NCBI GenBank assembly: GCA_020722985.1
Contig: DYJU01000019.1
Span: forward strand, 1-33,942
Reading direction: 5' to 3'
From: Candidatus Methylomirabilis sp.
GTDB taxonomy: Bacteria; Oederibacteriota; PGYV01; DYJU01
Length of the DNA stretch: 33,942 nucleotides
Part shown: piece by piece, positions 24,622 through 33,545 of the stretch
How the letters are laid out: each line of letters opens with the position of its first letter
Position numbering within the stretch: the stretch's first letter is position 1
Program-made: the position numbers and the translations under genes
The notes under the pieces: generated by a model
What the model saw: only the letters and a program-made list of their open reading frames with translations
The model's database searches: none
Told to the model about the DNA's origin: nothing

Positions 24622-25298
24622 TAATTTTCTTTTATCCTCCCATCTTCTATTTTTATTATTCTCTTTGCCATATCAATAACTCTCTGATCATGAGTTGAAA
24701 AAATAAAAGTCGCATTATGTTTTTCATTTAATTCTCTCATTATTCTCATAATATTTGCACCATTTTCACTATCTAAATTTGCCGTTGGTTCATCTGCCAG
24801 AACAAGTTCGGGTTTAGTTACCAATGCCCTTGCAACAGCAATCCTCTGTCGTTGACCACCAGATAATTCTTCTGGTTTATGCTTAACAAATTCACGCAAT
24901 CCAACTTCATCAATTAATTCATTAACTCTTTTCTCTCTTTCCTCTTTTGAAATACCCTGAATTATCAAAGGAAATTCAATATTTTCATAAACATTCAGAA
25001 CAGGAATTAAATTAAATGTTTGAAAAATAAACCCTATTTTACCCCTTCTTAATTTTGTGGCTTCTTTATCATTTAATTTTGAAACATCATGTTTACCAAA
25101 AAGAATTGCTGTCCCTTCAGTTGGTGTATCAAGGCAGCCAATTATATTTAATAATGTTGTTTTACCAGAACCAGATGGACCTACAATACAGGTAAATTCT
25201 CCATTTTTAATATTAAAATTAACACCATTTAAAGCAGGGACAAATGTTTTGCCAAGTTGATATGTTTTTTTTACATTTTCTACTTTTACAGTTTCCAT
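24621..25298 (-). CDS. ABC transporter ATPase, LolD/MacB type
   Basis: This 225-residue ATPase has Walker A GPSGSGKT (40-47), a Q-loop in IFQTFNLIPVLNVYENIEFP, signature LSGGQ (145-149), Walker B LVLADEP (165-171) and H-loop His203. The FNLIP...NIEFPL pattern and short length place it with LolD, MacB and FtsE-type ATPases that drive FtsX-like permeases. The two permeases lie upstream in the same operon. It likely powers removal of a lipoprotein or lipid from the inner membrane. Confidence 0.92.
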   Translation of the reverse strand: METVKVENVKKTYQLGKTFVPALNGVNFNIKNGEFTCIVGPSGSGKTTLLNIIGCLDTPTEGTAILFGKHDVSKLNDKEATKLRRGKIGFIFQTFNLIPVLNVYENIEFPLIIQGISKEEREKRVNELIDEVGLREFVKHKPEELSGGQRQRIAVARALVTKPELVLADEPTANLDSENGANIMRIMRELNEKHNATFIFSTHDQRVIDMAKRIIKIEDGRIKEN

Positions 25299-25308
25299 AT
25301 TTTCCTCC

Positions 25309-26430
25309 TTAAAAATATGCCTTTAATTTTAAAATTAAATTGTTAAATAAAGGTATAGCATAATATGTTTCTTTATTTTTATCTGTTATATTTTCTATAA
25401 AACCCAATTCTACATTAAATACTGAATTTTCAACATATTGTATTTCAGGATATAATAAAAAACTACTATCATCTGCTCCCCAGATAAAAGTTAAAGAAGA
25501 TGTAATCTTTTCTTCCCATGTATATGAAAAAATAAATAAAAAATAATTTTTCTTATTCCCAAATTCTAAAATTTTAGCAATATCTATATAGTCATTGTAT
25601 TCAGTATTATCAAATCCCCAGCCATTGTAATAATATTCTAACGTTATAAAAGTTGATAAGTCAATGTTTTTATTAATGCCCAATAGATAAGAATAATCTA
25701 TTTTATCGCCATCTATGCCTGCTTTTCTTGTATTCCATAAAGAAGGTTCCATAAATCTCAACGCAGCAGATTCTAAATTTAAAATAAAAAGATTTACATC
25801 CCAAGAAAAAGATGCGCCGATAGTTTGAATATTATTCATCTGATAAATGCCATTTATAAAAAAATCAACCGTTCCAATTAACTTATATAATTGAAGCGCA
25901 AAACGAATATTTTCAAGAAAATCCTTATCATAAGATTTTGGTTCAGACGATATTATAAGAGAAGGAGTTAAAAAATCATTTGAATATTCTAATCGCAAAG
26001 CATAAAAACCTTCTAAATCTTCTGCTGGATTTAAAATATCCTTTTGTGGTTGCAATCTGTCAGAAGGATTCCATGTATAACCAACCCCCCATTTTATTCT
26101 CTGTTTTCCTGCATATAAAATAAAAGGACCATTTTCAAAAGAAAAATACGCAGAATCAACAATGTAATTTATTTCTTCTTTTTCTGGTTTTAAATAACTC
26201 CTTATATCCAATACAAATTTTATCTGATCTGATATATTTTTATATTTTATTCTTATCTTTTCCTGTGCATCAAAAGCAGTTAAAGTTGTATTTTGAGAAA
26301 TGAACTCAAACGTTTCATTTTTAATATAATTATAATAAAAAAACTGGGATTCTAAATCAAAATTTATATCCTGAGAATAACTATAAAAAAATATGAAAAA
26401 GAAAAAAAGAATAAAAAAACTTTTTTTCAC
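25309..26430 (-). CDS. Outer-membrane beta-barrel protein of the lipoprotein-sorting operon
   Basis: This 373-residue protein has a very hydrophobic signal peptide (about 1-19, cleavage likely near YSYSQ) and then alternating amphipathic strands. It ends in ...LKLKAYF with terminal phenylalanine, as BAM substrates do. The segment AGKQRIKWGVGYTWNPSDR followed by a D-x-LNPAEDLEG stretch resembles DUF1302- or porin-like barrels, where a W-G and an NP motif are common. It starts 2 bases from the LolA-like gene and ends 10 bases before the ATPase, so it is probably the outer-membrane end of the same system. The cargo is unknown. Confidence 0.7.
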   Translation of the reverse strand: MKKSFFILFFFFIFFYSYSQDINFDLESQFFYYNYIKNETFEFISQNTTLTAFDAQEKIRIKYKNISDQIKFVLDIRSYLKPEKEEINYIVDSAYFSFENGPFILYAGKQRIKWGVGYTWNPSDRLQPQKDILNPAEDLEGFYALRLEYSNDFLTPSLIISSEPKSYDKDFLENIRFALQLYKLIGTVDFFINGIYQMNNIQTIGASFSWDVNLFILNLESAALRFMEPSLWNTRKAGIDGDKIDYSYLLGINKNIDLSTFITLEYYYNGWGFDNTEYNDYIDIAKILEFGNKKNYFLFIFSYTWEEKITSSLTFIWGADDSSFLLYPEIQYVENSVFNVELGFIENITDKNKETYYAIPLFNNLILKLKAYF

Positions 26431-26432
26431 TT

Positions 26433-27209
26433 TTATCTCCCTAATTGTGTTGCATCAAATTTATAATCAGGAATTGATTGTAATTCTTTTAATTCTAATA
26501 ATTTAACATCGGTATAAGCACCTTCTTCTAATAAATCAACCATTTTCATATTGAGCGGACGCAAAAGTCCTGCAATTTCTTTTACATTTGAAAAATAAAC
26601 CTTTTTTATTGGTTTACTTGATAGCCCAAAATAAATTCCTTCTGTCGGCACTTTTGTCTCTTTATTAACCCATATATCTATCTGTTTATAAGCAACATCC
26701 TTTCTTTTGGCTTTCAACGTTAAAAGAAGCATATCTTTTTTTTCATCTGTAATGCTCGGATCATAATCATCTTCCCATGTTGAATCAGCAATATCTTCAT
26801 TTGAAAATGTGGAGCCCATAAATGATTGATTCCTGGAAAGCCGTATTGGTCTTGAAACATCCGGTATATACATCCATAAGTTATTATTAGTAAGAAGTAT
26901 TTTTTTCCCTTTATCCCTTGCTGGAAAAACTATTTCCATTAATGCTTTTGTCCCGCCTTTTGAATATACTTCATAAATAAATTTAATGGGCTGTCTTCCT
27001 TTTCTTATTGTTTCCATTAACATCTTTGCCTGAAAAATCTCAGGATACATTGAATCATCAACACCTTTTAATAAACTTATTGCAAATTCTCTGGAATATT
27101 TTGTAAGGGCATTACTTGCATGCGTTGGTTGAATCTTTTCTTTTCCCTGTGCTTTAAGAAAAATAAAAAAGAATATTATCAAACATAAACTTAATAATAT
27201 TTTTTTCAT
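26433..27209 (-). CDS. Outer-membrane lipoprotein-sorting protein (LolA-like, PF17131 type)
   Basis: This 258-residue periplasmic protein has an N-terminal signal (about 1-20) and no lipobox cysteine. The family core is evident: KILLTNNNLWMYIPDVSRPI, then RLSRNQSFMGSTFSNEDIA, followed by DIWVNKETKVPTEG. LolA-fold proteins shuttle lipoproteins or lipids across the periplasm in a hydrophobic half-barrel. Its place between two FtsX-type permeases and a beta-barrel gene suggests it carries cargo from the permease to the outer membrane. Confidence 0.87.
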   Translation of the reverse strand: MKKILLSLCLIIFFFIFLKAQGKEKIQPTHASNALTKYSREFAISLLKGVDDSMYPEIFQAKMLMETIRKGRQPIKFIYEVYSKGGTKALMEIVFPARDKGKKILLTNNNLWMYIPDVSRPIRLSRNQSFMGSTFSNEDIADSTWEDDYDPSITDEKKDMLLLTLKAKRKDVAYKQIDIWVNKETKVPTEGIYFGLSSKPIKKVYFSNVKEIAGLLRPLNMKMVDLLEEGAYTDVKLLELKELQSIPDYKFDATQLGR

Positions 27210-27265
27210 ATTTCACCTCTTAAATTATAATTTTTTCATCCAGCATTCGGCATACAAAAATATTT

Positions 27266-28507
27266 TTATCTAACTCCTTTTTTTAACGCATCTACGACAT
27301 TGGTACCAGCCGCTCTGTTTGCCGGAAGTATTGCACCTATTATGCCGGTTATTATGCAAATTAAATATGTTAAAAACCAATCTGTTATATAATTTTTGGA
27401 TTTTAATGATTCAAATGGAAATGGCATTTTATCCATAATTTCCTGTGGCATGGTCATTCCATGAATATTTAAATACGCAACTATGGGTAAAACCAGTATG
27501 CCACCAATTATAGCACCTCCCAATGAAAGTAAAATCCCTTCCCATAAAAACATCCATCTTATCTGTCCTTTTGTAAGCCCTATTGCACGCAAAGTCCCAA
27601 TTTCAGCAGTTCTTTCAAATACAGTTATTGTAAGAGTATTCATAATTATTGAAATGGATAAAAATAATAAAATTGCAAATAATACACCATAAGAGATAAA
27701 ATCTGCCTGGGCGCCTGCAATTAAACCTTCTGCTTCCTGTGTCCAGTCGCGAACGATTAATTCCTGATATTTTTCTTTTAAAATTTTTTCTATTTGTTTT
27801 TTTACAAAAGGGACAAATCTTTTATCATCTATTCTTATAATTATTTCAGTGGCACTGCCATGCATATCAAAAAAATCCTGAGCAAAATTAAAAGGAATAT
27901 ATACAACCATTTTTTCCATTACGGCAAACCCTATTAAATAAATACCTTTTAAAGTAACATCCATTAAATTATTTGCTTTATATTGTGTCTGAGAATATAT
28001 GAGCAAAGAATCGCCGGGCTTATTGTTCATAAGTTCACTTAACCGTTGCCCTATCAATATTTCCACACCATTATTAAGATAATATTCCCATTTTAACTTT
28101 TTAAAAAGATCTGTGGTCTTTAATTCTAAATCCATATCAATACCTGTTATTATTACATTGGTCTTATTCTTTGAGTTGCTCAAAATACCATTTTTTACTA
28201 TTCTCGGCGCAGCACTTACAAAATGCGGGATATTTTCTATTGCTCTGATTACTTCATAAGGATCTTTTATATTTTTATCCAGTGGCATTTTATCTTTTTC
28301 AGAAATGTAATCTTTATGATAAATTTTAAAATGTCCTGTATCAAGTGCTATGGTTCTTTCAAAAGCCTCATTATACATTCCTTTTAACATACCGAGTAAA
28401 ACAATTAAAGCCAGCGCACTTGTAGCAAAGGTAAAAATATTGAAAATTGTTCTGCCTTTATGTTTTACAAGATTATTAAATGCTATTTTTATAATTTTAA
28501 AATTCAT
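27266..28507 (-). CDS. FtsX/LolE-type ABC transporter permease (second of pair)
   Basis: This 413-residue protein has one N-terminal helix (about 15-40), a large periplasmic MacB-PCD-like domain (about 45-265) and three C-terminal helices in the order of FtsX-family permeases. Conserved segments are IVLLGMLKGM near the start, FERTAEIGTLRAIGLTKGQI before the third helix and a terminal LPANRAAGTNVVDALKKG. It overlaps the first permease by ATGA. A heterodimer of the two with the LolD-like ATPase is the likely assembly. Confidence 0.88.
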   Translation of the reverse strand: MNFKIIKIAFNNLVKHKGRTIFNIFTFATSALALIVLLGMLKGMYNEAFERTIALDTGHFKIYHKDYISEKDKMPLDKNIKDPYEVIRAIENIPHFVSAAPRIVKNGILSNSKNKTNVIITGIDMDLELKTTDLFKKLKWEYYLNNGVEILIGQRLSELMNNKPGDSLLIYSQTQYKANNLMDVTLKGIYLIGFAVMEKMVVYIPFNFAQDFFDMHGSATEIIIRIDDKRFVPFVKKQIEKILKEKYQELIVRDWTQEAEGLIAGAQADFISYGVLFAILLFLSISIIMNTLTITVFERTAEIGTLRAIGLTKGQIRWMFLWEGILLSLGGAIIGGILVLPIVAYLNIHGMTMPQEIMDKMPFPFESLKSKNYITDWFLTYLICIITGIIGAILPANRAAGTNVVDALKKGVR

Positions 28508-29853
28508 ATAATTATCCTTAAAATCTCAACTGGTTTTTTCTTTACCGCAATAAAAGCAGGATATAATGATGCAAAAAAAGAAATCAAAACACCGGTTATA
28601 AAAGTATAAACAGCATCTTTAATGGAAAAACAAGTTCCAATAACCGCATCCACTCCTTTATATACTTCCAGAGATTCTCCCATTGCACTGTAATCTATGG
28701 GATTCAATTGAAAGTAATAAACAAACAGAATACCTGGAATAATCCCCAGAATACTGCCTATCACTCCTAACAAAAATGATTCAGACATAATCATGCCAAA
28801 TAATTGTTTTGTGGATACACCAATCGCTCGTAAAACACCAAATTCCTGCATCCTGCCTGTTATATTTATTAAAAAAGAATTTGATATGCCCATTGAAGCA
28901 ACAAAAAATATTATTCCTAAAATAATATAAATCCATATATCTGTAATATTCAAAAGCATTATTAAATATCCCTGATCTTTTTGCCAGGGAACTGCAACCA
29001 CATAATCCGGAAGTCTTTCCTCTAAATCTTTTGCAATTTTTTCTGCTCCTTTTAAAGGATATTTTTCATCTAAAATTTTTAAAATCTTCTTTTTTTCTGC
29101 TTCATTCTTTGCTTTTTTTAATTTTTCTCTTAATTTATTTATTTTACCAAGAGTTTGATATTTATATCCCATAAAATCCTGGACATTTATTAAAATTTCA
29201 GTAACCTTTCCCTCCATTCCTAGTAATTTTCGTGCAGTTGCGATCGAACAAATAACTCCAGATTTATCTTCAGATGCTATAAATGATTTATAAATACCTA
29301 CAATTTTACCTTCTATAGCATTCATACTTCCATATCTATCAATTGTTAAAAGAATTAAATTATCACCAATATTTACTTTTAGCATTTCAGCTGCTTTATA
29401 ACCAATAACAAATTCTTTATCTTTTTCAATAAATCTACCTTTAATTATTGTTTTTTTCTTTTTCTCATAATTTTTAATTTCATTAAGATCAATTGCCTTT
29501 ACAAAGGCATCTATACTTTCCCTTTCGCTATTTGCTAAAGTTCCAAAATTTATCTCTGGTCTTACAGAAACCACATTAGTGGTTTGTTTTATAACTTTCT
29601 TTACTTTTTCATTATATTCAATATTATATTCAAGCGGCATAAAATCAAGATTATTATGATAATTTTTATTATATAGAACTATATGCCCTATATTTAAAAG
29701 TGCATCATCAGACATTTTCTTTTTTATACCCTCAATATAACCTACAGTAAATTCCATTGTTAAAACACATATAAAAACAACAAGAAGTATGGTAATTGTA
29801 CTTCTTTTGTTTTTCCAGATTGATCTTAAAGCGAGTTTTAGAAAAAATAACAT
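28504..29853 (-). CDS. FtsX/LolE-type ABC transporter permease (first of pair)
   Basis: This 449-residue permease is the first gene of its operon. It has an N-terminal helix (about 17-40), a periplasmic domain and three C-terminal helices; RMQEFGVLRAIGVSTKQLF is the family coupling segment, and it ends with PAFIAVKKKPVEILR. Its periplasmic domain carries a Lys/Glu-rich insertion (about 235-275, KLREKLKKAKNEAEKKK and following) likely to be helical and absent from its partner. A promoter candidate lies 37 bases upstream. Confidence 0.88.
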   Translation of the reverse strand: MLFFLKLALRSIWKNKRSTITILLVVFICVLTMEFTVGYIEGIKKKMSDDALLNIGHIVLYNKNYHNNLDFMPLEYNIEYNEKVKKVIKQTTNVVSVRPEINFGTLANSERESIDAFVKAIDLNEIKNYEKKKKTIIKGRFIEKDKEFVIGYKAAEMLKVNIGDNLILLTIDRYGSMNAIEGKIVGIYKSFIASEDKSGVICSIATARKLLGMEGKVTEILINVQDFMGYKYQTLGKINKLREKLKKAKNEAEKKKILKILDEKYPLKGAEKIAKDLEERLPDYVVAVPWQKDQGYLIMLLNITDIWIYIILGIIFFVASMGISNSFLINITGRMQEFGVLRAIGVSTKQLFGMIMSESFLLGVIGSILGIIPGILFVYYFQLNPIDYSAMGESLEVYKGVDAVIGTCFSIKDAVYTFITGVLISFFASLYPAFIAVKKKPVEILRIII

Positions 29854-29889
29854 AAATTTTCCTTTATTTATATTTATTTTATATTAATA

Positions 29890-29918
29890 AATATATAGCA
29901 CAAAATCAAAAATATCAA
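29890..29918 (-). promoter_or_regulatory. Candidate promoter of the ABC-permease operon
   Basis: On the minus strand TTGATA (29918-29913), a 17-base spacer and TATATT (29895-29890) lie upstream of the first permease gene. The surrounding sequence is very AT-rich, so chance matches are common; an alternative TTGATT-N17-TAATAT overlaps it. Confidence 0.45.
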
Positions 29919-29949
29919 TTGTGATTATTAAATTGTTATAATTATTTGT

Positions 29950-30260
29950 AATAACTTAGCCACTGGTAGAACAAAATTAATCATTAAATTTTTCTTTTGG
30001 CATTTTAAAGTCAGACGAATGATACCCTTTGTCTTCTATTCCACCGTTCATTGAACCTGACAAAGCAATCTTGCTTTTCCTATCGATCGCCTTTTCGCCT
30101 TGTTTTCTTCCGCTTTTAACTGCCAGATTGCTTCCTTAAGCCTCATGTTACCCTTATTTTCCCTTCCACCCTCCTCTTTCGGCTTCCTGAGAATGACAGT
30201 GCCATATATTTACTTACTGATAGCAAAACTTTTCCATGTTCACTTTTGGTGGCTTAACTA
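29950..30260. repeat. GC-richer dispersed-repeat-like island or gene remnant
   Basis: Between two minus-strand operons lies about 300 bases of distinct composition: I count 53 G+C in 120 bases (30061-30180). It contains a 9-base inverted repeat, AAGCAATCT (30063-30071) and AGATTGCTT (30125-30133), and a segment CTTCCTGAGAATGACAGTG (30185-30203) like the GTCATTCTGAG dispersed repeats of many draft genomes. The minus strand has two short protein-like frames: a 32-codon ATG ORF (30146-30048) and a start-less 52-codon frame (30135-29977) containing ALSGSMNGGIEDKGYHSSDF. No intact gene is supportable. Confidence 0.5.
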
Positions 30261-30314
30261 TTACCTAAACTATTAGATAATAATAAAAAATAAAATAATA
30301 AATTTTTCCATTAA

Positions 30315-31829
30315 TTAATTTATAAATAATGATTTTGTTGAAAATTGGGGATCGCTTGTTAAATTAATTCCTAATTTTTTAATACCACTTTCATCTCCTG
30401 GCGTTGGAATATGAGTTATATGCATTTCACAGTTGCGTAACTCTTTTAATTTTTCAATTGCGTATTGAACAGTTGGATTGGTTGTTGCACTTATACTTAA
30501 AGAAACCAATGTTTCTTCTAAATCTAAACTAACTGATTTTTTATGTAAAATATCTTTTTTAAATTTATGTATTGATTCTGTTATATTAGGAGCAATCAAA
30601 TGTATATTATCAGGAATTTTTGCAAGATATTTTATTGCATTTATTATTACACTTGAAGCAGCATGTAGCAATTGTGAATTTTTACCTTTTATAATTGTCC
30701 CATCTTTTAATTGTATTGCGGCTCCGCAATATATACCATCATTGCCTTTACCCTTTTGCTCTGCTTCATAAGCTTCCTGTCTTGCCGGAGTTACAACAAC
30801 GCGATCTTCTTGTTTTAAGTTTAATTCTTTTAATAGTAACTCTGCTTTTAAAACTGCTTCTTCATCAGTAAGACCCATTAAATATTCACATTTACAATTA
30901 AAAAATCTTCTTATTATTTCCTGTTTTGCTGCTTCTTTAACAACCTCATCATTTATTATACCAAATCCTGCTCTGTTAACACCCATATCAGTAGGAGATT
31001 TATAAACATCTTTTTCACCCATAAGTTTTGTTAAAATTCGTTTTATTATTGGAAATGCTTCTACATCCCTGTTATAATTTACTGCTTTTTCACCATATGT
31101 TTCCAGATGAAATGGGTCAATTAAATTAAAATCTTTTATATCAAGTGTCGCAGCTTCATAAGCAACATTTACAGGATGTTTAAGCGGTAAATTCCATATT
31201 GGAAAAGTTTCAAATTTTGCATAACCAGATTCAATGCCATTTTTAAAATCATGATAAATTTGCGAAAGACAGGTTGCAAGTTTTCCGCTATTAGGTCCAG
31301 GACCTGTTACTATAACAAGCGATTTATCTGTTTTTATATAATCATTTACTCCATAGCCTTCCTCACTGACAATAAGGTCAACATCCGTTGGATAACCCTT
31401 TGTATATTTATGAATATAAACTTTTATACCTCTTCGTTCTAATTTATTTTTAAATTGTTCTGCTGCTGGTTGACCTTCATAACGAGTTATAACAACGCCA
31501 AGAAAATCCAATCCAAAATCATTCAAATCATCAATAAGTTTCAAAACATCCATATCATAAGTTATTCCAAAATCAGCTCTTATCTTTTTTCTTTCTATTG
31601 CGTTAGCATAGATTGCAATAATTATACCTGCTTTATCTTTTAGTTCCTGTAAAAGTCGTATTTTCACATTCGGATCATATCCCGGCAAAACTCTTGCAGC
31701 ATGCATATCAAATAAAAGTTTACCCCCGAATTCTAAATACAATTTTTTAAACTTTTTTACACGGGAAAGAATATATTCTTTTTGCTCTTTTAAGTATTTA
31801 TCATTATCAAAACCAACTTTATCTATCAT
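30315..31829 (-). CDS. DUF1846 (UPF0371) family protein
   Basis: This 504-residue cytosolic protein matches the DUF1846 family over its whole usual length. Recognisable stretches are LYLEFGGKLLFDMHAARVLPG, GVVITRYEGQPAAEQFK, VIVTGPGPNSGKLATCLSQIYHD (a P-loop-like segment) and SPTDMGVNRAGFGI. Family members are conserved in many Firmicutes and anaerobes; structures exist but no firm biochemical role is known to me. It is the last gene of a three-gene unit and overlaps the membrane protein upstream by 11 bases, which suggests joint expression with the sulfur/redox proteins. Confidence 0.9.
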   Translation of the reverse strand: MIDKVGFDNDKYLKEQKEYILSRVKKFKKLYLEFGGKLLFDMHAARVLPGYDPNVKIRLLQELKDKAGIIIAIYANAIERKKIRADFGITYDMDVLKLIDDLNDFGLDFLGVVITRYEGQPAAEQFKNKLERRGIKVYIHKYTKGYPTDVDLIVSEEGYGVNDYIKTDKSLVIVTGPGPNSGKLATCLSQIYHDFKNGIESGYAKFETFPIWNLPLKHPVNVAYEAATLDIKDFNLIDPFHLETYGEKAVNYNRDVEAFPIIKRILTKLMGEKDVYKSPTDMGVNRAGFGIINDEVVKEAAKQEIIRRFFNCKCEYLMGLTDEEAVLKAELLLKELNLKQEDRVVVTPARQEAYEAEQKGKGNDGIYCGAAIQLKDGTIIKGKNSQLLHAASSVIINAIKYLAKIPDNIHLIAPNITESIHKFKKDILHKKSVSLDLEETLVSLSISATTNPTVQYAIEKLKELRNCEMHITHIPTPGDESGIKKLGINLTSDPQFSTKSLFIN

Positions 31830-32280
31830 TTTTTATCACCCCATAGATTTTAATAATATTATGGTCAAAAATCATAATTATTAAACCCATCATCAATAAA
31901 ATTAAATCTCTGATTATTGTTGTCCATCCAATTTCTTCTTCAGGGAATAAAAAATCAAAACAGCCACAGGAAATTTTTACACCTCTTATAACATCAATTA
32001 CTATTGCAATAATAAAAACTATGAGTAATCCGTTTATTGTTAATGCATTGCTTTTTGGATAAATATCTAACATTAAAAGCAAGCCAGCAATAAATTCTAT
32101 CCAGGGCGCTATTACAGCAAAAAGTGGAACTAAATAAGACGGAAATATTGCATAAGAATAAACATCTTTTGCAAAACCCTGCGGATCAATTATTTTACCT
32201 AAACTTGCAACTACAAAAACAAAACCCAATAGCAATTTTAATATACCAAGTAAAACCGTATTTGATAAAAAATTTTTCAT
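31819..32280 (-). CDS. MauE/DoxX-like membrane protein
   Basis: This 153-residue protein has four hydrophobic helices. ASLGKIIDPQGFA after helix 1 and APWIEFIAGLLLM are typical of the DoxX/MauE superfamily, and SCGCF (Cys105, Cys107) before the fourth helix matches the CGCF motif of MauE-like redox-related members. It begins 6 bases after the double-rhodanese gene, so a thiol- or sulfur-transfer role at the membrane is plausible. It could instead be a general DoxX-type quinone-linked protein. Confidence 0.82.
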   Translation of the reverse strand: MKNFLSNTVLLGILKLLLGFVFVVASLGKIIDPQGFAKDVYSYAIFPSYLVPLFAVIAPWIEFIAGLLLMLDIYPKSNALTINGLLIVFIIAIVIDVIRGVKISCGCFDFLFPEEEIGWTTIIRDLILLMMGLIIMIFDHNIIKIYGVIKNDR

Positions 32281-32286
32281 ATTGCC

Positions 32287-33321
32287 TCACCTGCCATAAG
32301 GATTTTTATAAACGGGATAATTTGCCTGTTCCCATTTTTTAAAACCCTGAATAAACAAAAGAATTTTTCTATATCCCGCTTTATATATCTTTCTTGCAAC
32401 GGTTTTTGCTTTACCACCATTTCCATGGCAATAAATCACAACTGGTTTTTGCTTTAAAAAATTGTCATAACCAGGAAGATACTGATCAACTTTGTCTATT
32501 GGAAAATTAATTGCCCTGTCTATATGAATTTTATTAAATTTATCTGTATAATCAACATCTAAAAAATTAGCAAGCATATTATCATATAAAAATTTTGCCT
32601 CTTCTAAAGTTATTTCAGTTATATTTTTTTCATTATCTACTTCTTTAAATAAATGTTTATATTGTTCTGGTGGTTGATATTCTTCTATTGGCATTTTAGC
32701 ATTTACCCATTCAGGCCAGCCCCCAAAATATATAGCAATTTTTCTATAACCAGCATCATAAAGAGCATAGGCAACTTTATCTGATAAATGACATCCCACA
32801 CCATGACAATAAGGAACCAAAACTTTATCTTTTAAAATATCTTTAAGTTGTGGTATTTTTGATGCAGCCTCACCCACCATTATACTTATTGAACCAGGAA
32901 TATGTGATTGATTATATTCGGCAATGCCCCGCGCATCAATAAATAATGCTTTTCCGCTTTCATATAAAACTTTTGCTTCTTCTAAATGAATCTTAGGCAT
33001 ATCATCTTTACTTTTTATTTCTTTAAAAAGATATTTGTATTTAAAAGGTATCTTATAAACCACCGTTGCAGTTGCAGTTGGAACTGTTTCTGTTATTTGC
33101 ACGGTTGGAGTTGAAATTGTTGAACTGGTATCTTTTTTATTATCAATACCAGCCAGTGCCCTTATTCCCGTATATACAGAAGCTAAAATTACAGCACTTA
33201 CAATAATTATAATAGATTTAATAATAACATCTTTTGAAGTTTTTAAAATTGCTCTTTCAGATTTGGTTGTTTTTCCCTTTTGCATAAATTTTTTATTTTT
33301 AATAATTTTCTTTTTCATCAT
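32287..33321 (-). CDS. Membrane-anchored double-rhodanese protein
   Basis: This 344-residue protein has a basic N-terminus, one membrane helix (about 33-55), a Thr/Pro-rich linker (64-88) and two rhodanese domains of about 120 residues. Both keep an active-site cysteine: CHGVGC (Cys172) and CHGNGG (Cys298). The domains are an internal duplication, with YKYLFKEIK and YKHLFKEVD opening each one and the pattern LEEAK-x-LY in both. The positive-inside rule puts the rhodanese part in the periplasm. It would carry or transfer sulfane sulfur there. Two ATGs in tandem are possible starts; GGAGG lies six bases before the first. It leads the operon with the MauE-like protein. Confidence 0.9.
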   Translation of the reverse strand: MMKKKIIKNKKFMQKGKTTKSERAILKTSKDVIIKSIIIIVSAVILASVYTGIRALAGIDNKKDTSSTISTPTVQITETVPTATATVVYKIPFKYKYLFKEIKSKDDMPKIHLEEAKVLYESGKALFIDARGIAEYNQSHIPGSISIMVGEAASKIPQLKDILKDKVLVPYCHGVGCHLSDKVAYALYDAGYRKIAIYFGGWPEWVNAKMPIEEYQPPEQYKHLFKEVDNEKNITEITLEEAKFLYDNMLANFLDVDYTDKFNKIHIDRAINFPIDKVDQYLPGYDNFLKQKPVVIYCHGNGGKAKTVARKIYKAGYRKILLFIQGFKKWEQANYPVYKNPYGR

Positions 33322-33347
33322 TCACCACCTCCGCATAATTGACAAAT

Positions 33348-33376
33348 ATAATATAACAAAAAAAAATTTTTTCAAG
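33348..33376 (-). promoter_or_regulatory. Candidate promoter of the rhodanese operon
   Basis: On the minus strand TTGAAA (33376-33371), a 17-base spacer and TATTAT (33353-33348) precede the double-rhodanese gene, which has the strong RBS GGAGG at 33328-33332. Confidence 0.45.
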
Positions 33377-33399
33377 TTTTTTTTATTTAATTTTTTATT

Positions 33400-33427
33400 T
33401 GACAATAAAAAAGGTATATGATAAATA
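33400..33427 (+). promoter_or_regulatory. Candidate promoter of tRNA-Asn
   Basis: A perfect TTGACA (33400-33405) is followed after 16 bases by TAAATA (33422-33427), about 20 bases before the tRNA. The -35 box is convincing, the -10 box less so. Confidence 0.5.
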
Positions 33428-33446
33428 ATATCTAAATTAAAAAGGT

Positions 33447-33522
33447 TCCTCGGTAGCTCAGTTGGTAGAGCAGGTGGCTGTTAACCACCCCGCCGCAGGT
33501 TCGAGTCCTGCCCGAGGAGCCA
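33447..33522 (+). tRNA. tRNA-Asn (anticodon GTT)
   Basis: A complete cloverleaf can be drawn: acceptor TCCTCGG/CCGAGGA, a D-arm with AGCTCAGTTGGTAGAGC, anticodon stem GGTGG/CCACC around loop CTGTTAA with GTT at 33480-33482, and T-arm GCAGG-TTCGAGT-CCTGC. CCA (33520-33522) is encoded. It is the only feature in its stretch on the plus strand before the accessory segment. Confidence 0.97.
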
Positions 33523-33545
33523 GTCAATACTATCTACTGCAACGA

